Below, piece by piece: positions 62,460 through 64,000 of a stretch of 64,000 nucleotides of DNA. Position 1 is the first letter of the stretch, and the number at the start of each line of letters is the position of its first letter. Location: contig NZ_LMJL01000001.1 in assembly GCF_001429295.1 (NCBI RefSeq), positions 79,678 through 143,677 on the forward strand, in the 5' to 3' direction. The notes beneath the pieces are model-generated. The model searched no databases. It had not been told where the DNA came from and saw only the letters and a list, made by a program, of their open reading frames with translations. Origin of the DNA: Flavobacterium sp. Root935 (lineage in GTDB: Bacteria > Bacteroidota > Bacteroidia > Flavobacteriales > Flavobacteriaceae). A program made the translations under genes and the position numbers.

Positions 62460-63446
62460 TCATTTTAAATATTTCAAAAATAAAAAGAATGTTGCTTTTA
62501 CTACTTTATTTACAATTGAAGAAGACCTTGGTATATCTTTTAGTTTAAATTTTTTTGCATTCGATGAAACCTTTTTATCTTTTATCAATTCTTTAAAATC
62601 ATAAAACTTTCCTTTTATTGATTTATTATACACTAAGGCATTTAAACATAATACGAAAGTCATATCAAACAAGCTCTTACTTAATCGATACTCTTGTTCA
62701 CTTTTTAAAAAATCATTTTTAGACAAAATATCTTTTACATCATTATTCATCAAAAAATATTTTTGTGCTAAATCTTTTTTATACGATGTCATCGTACTGC
62801 CATATCTTATTACATAATGATAAAAAACTTTTGCTTCAAAGTAAAAAAAAGGATTTGACGCTAAAAAGACCATATTAAAAAGCTTATCTTCATATAAATA
62901 CAAACGTTCGCTTTTAAATCTTAAATTTAGCTTTTCAATATATTGCCTTCTAAATATTTTATCACATGGCGAATTTGGAGAAAAAAAGGTAATTGAGGGA
63001 TTTATTGATTCATTTATTAAGAACTCCTGACTAATTTTTTCTTTAGCTGGCATTTTTGGAACCCCTTTGCTACCGTCAGGGAAATCAAAAACAAGATTAC
63101 AACAAACTAAATCATACTTTGCAGTTAATGTTTTTTCATAAAGAACCTGATACATGTCTTTTTCAATCCAATCGTCACAATCTACAAAAGCAACATACTC
63201 TCCTACGGCTACATCCAAGCCTTTATTTCTTGTTAATCCTTGCCCAATGTTTTTTTCATTTTTCCAAAGTTTAATGCGAGAATCACGTTCCGCATAACTT
63301 TTTAAAATTTCGCAAGAATTATCTGTAGAGCAATCATCTATACAAATTATCTCTACATCACTTAGTGTTTGATTTAGGACGCTATCTAAACATCTCTTTA
63401 AATAGCTTTCAGCATTAAAAACAGGGATAATAACTGAAATCTTCAT
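62460..63446 (-). CDS. Glycosyltransferase family 2
   Basis: A 328-residue GT-A enzyme with SVIIPVFNAESYL, ICIDDCSTDNS, the metal site VDCDDW (88-93) and a YEDKLFN acidic region. The long basic C-terminal tail is typical of capsule GT2 enzymes. Located 13 nt after the GH99-like gene. Confidence 0.9.
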   Translation of the reverse strand: MKISVIIPVFNAESYLKRCLDSVLNQTLSDVEIICIDDCSTDNSCEILKSYAERDSRIKLWKNEKNIGQGLTRNKGLDVAVGEYVAFVDCDDWIEKDMYQVLYEKTLTAKYDLVCCNLVFDFPDGSKGVPKMPAKEKISQEFLINESINPSITFFSPNSPCDKIFRRQYIEKLNLRFKSERLYLYEDKLFNMVFLASNPFFYFEAKVFYHYVIRYGSTMTSYKKDLAQKYFLMNNDVKDILSKNDFLKSEQEYRLSKSLFDMTFVLCLNALVYNKSIKGKFYDFKELIKDKKVSSNAKKFKLKDIPRSSSIVNKVVKATFFLFLKYLK

Positions 63447-63459
63447 TAGCTTCGCTTAA

Positions 63460-64000
63460 TTATTTTTCAATTTGTTTTTTTAATACCTCAAGATACTTAT
63501 GCCCCCATTTTAAATCTGGTTCCATATAATTACCTTCGGCCCATTCATTCCAAGATTTAATAAAAATGATTTTATTTTCGTATTCTTTATCACGAACTAA
63601 GTCTAAAGCCTCCTTTACATGTTTCTCAAACAAATCTGGCGTTGAGTTTGTCATTACTAAACCTTCACGTCCACTTCTGGGAGTGTGGTCCCAACCAGGA
63701 ATAATACTAGGAAATACATTGTGAAGTTTATCCTCCTCAGGAACCAAAAAATATTTAGACATCATTTTGTAAGCTATTGCATAAGCAGCTGCATTTCCAA
63801 GGAAAATTCTTTTAATTCTGCTTAAAATCTTTTCAAAAATTGACCTATGGTTAATGATATAATTATTTAAACGCGTTGTATTTACAGCATCAACTCCAGT
63901 CGCTAAAATTTCTTCTAAATTATTTCTCAAATCATTATGGTGTCCAACAAAATATATCCCAGATAAATCATTCTCCGCTGCCAACCTCTTCCATGTTTCC
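63460..64000 (-). CDS. GH99-like / WbsX family protein, N-terminus cut by window edge
   Basis: The C-terminal 180 residues of a glycoside-hydrolase-99-like (WbsX) protein, recognisable by GIYFVGHHNDL, FPSIIPGWDHTPR and the closing IIFIKSWNEWAEGNYMEPD. The frame stays open to the right edge, so the true start lies beyond 64,000. WbsX-type proteins are common in O-antigen and capsule loci. Whether they hydrolyse or transfer is not settled. Confidence 0.85.
   Translation of the reverse strand, partial: ETWKRLAAENDLSGIYFVGHHNDLRNNLEEILATGVDAVNTTRLNNYIINHRSIFEKILSRIKRIFLGNAAAYAIAYKMMSKYFLVPEEDKLHNVFPSIIPGWDHTPRSGREGLVMTNSTPDLFEKHVKEALDLVRDKEYENKIIFIKSWNEWAEGNYMEPDLKWGHKYLEVLKKQIEK

Noticed and set aside
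22321..64000. Genomic island with integrase or insertion sequences
   Set aside because: The content is typical of strain-variable polysaccharide loci, but no integrase, transposase, tRNA boundary or direct repeat was seen, so mobility is not claimed.
1..64000. CRISPR arrays, tRNA, rRNA or riboswitches
   Set aside because: No regularly spaced direct repeats, cloverleaf sequences or conserved aptamer cores were found by eye. Short structured RNAs may still be missed.

Overview
The window looks like a chromosomal segment of a Flavobacterium or close relative (Bacteroidota). It is AT-rich, uses Bacteroidota-type promoter boxes (TAnnTTTG), has few Shine-Dalgarno sequences, and carries group-typical genes: a PorV/PorQ-like outer-membrane protein, a DUF4105/Lnb-like protein, lipoproteins with a Bacteroidota lipobox, and exported MsrA/MsrB. 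No rRNA, tRNA, CRISPR array, prophage or insertion sequence was seen.

The left third (about 1-22.3 kb) is mostly housekeeping in short divergent or convergent units. A minus-strand unit holds idi, a pterin synthase, bcp, manA and a small conserved protein. It is followed by exported methionine sulfoxide reductases (msrB-msrA), a META-domain lipoprotein, an exported aminopeptidase P, a quinone oxidoreductase, a DUF6630-like/SUKH (SMI1-KNR4) pair, a COG2509 flavoprotein, a solitary PD-(D/E)XK protein, a small conserved protein, recQ, the run kdsD-tatC-ahpD-like, lptB, the pair pssA-GH25 lysozyme, and then the PorV-like and DUF4105 genes. Several convergent gene ends carry long palindromes built from iterated short words, which probably act as bidirectional terminators.

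The right two thirds (22,321-64,000) is one co-directional minus-strand surface-polysaccharide locus of 40 genes, many overlapping by 1-14 nt. In transcription order (right to left) it contains: a truncated GH99/WbsX-like gene, glycosyltransferases (GTs) and an EpsG-type polymerase; a GT4 pair, an acetyltransferase and an NDP-sugar epimerase; a WbpL/WecA-type initiating transferase with a 4-keto reductase; a cupin and an aminotransferase; rfbC, rfbD and rfbA (no rfbB in view); and a large WbpM/CapD-type 4,6-dehydratase followed by a terminator. Next comes an ABC exporter (Wzm, then Wzt with a C-terminal extension), a long GT block with a pyruvyl transferase and a methyltransferase, and a clear intrinsic terminator. 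Beyond it lie a nonulosonate unit (a cytidylyltransferase-HAD phosphatase fusion and a NeuB-type synthase lacking the SAF domain), a second pyruvyl transferase, an unassigned GT-like protein, an MBOAT/SGNH O-acylation pair, a GT11 protein, more GTs, an O-antigen ligase/polymerase-family protein and a WcaJ-type initiating sugar transferase.

Together the genes appear to make one or more complex glycans containing deoxy- and amino-deoxy-hexoses, a nonulosonic acid and probably fucose, rhamnose or 6-deoxytalose, decorated with acyl, pyruvyl and methyl groups. The locus has two initiating enzymes, two polymerase/ligase-type membrane proteins and one ABC exporter, so it may encode two assembly routes. 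The most distinctive element is the nonulosonate unit (36.2-39.0 kb) with its unassigned neighbour at 34.7-36.1 kb. No wholly new system can be claimed from sequence alone.
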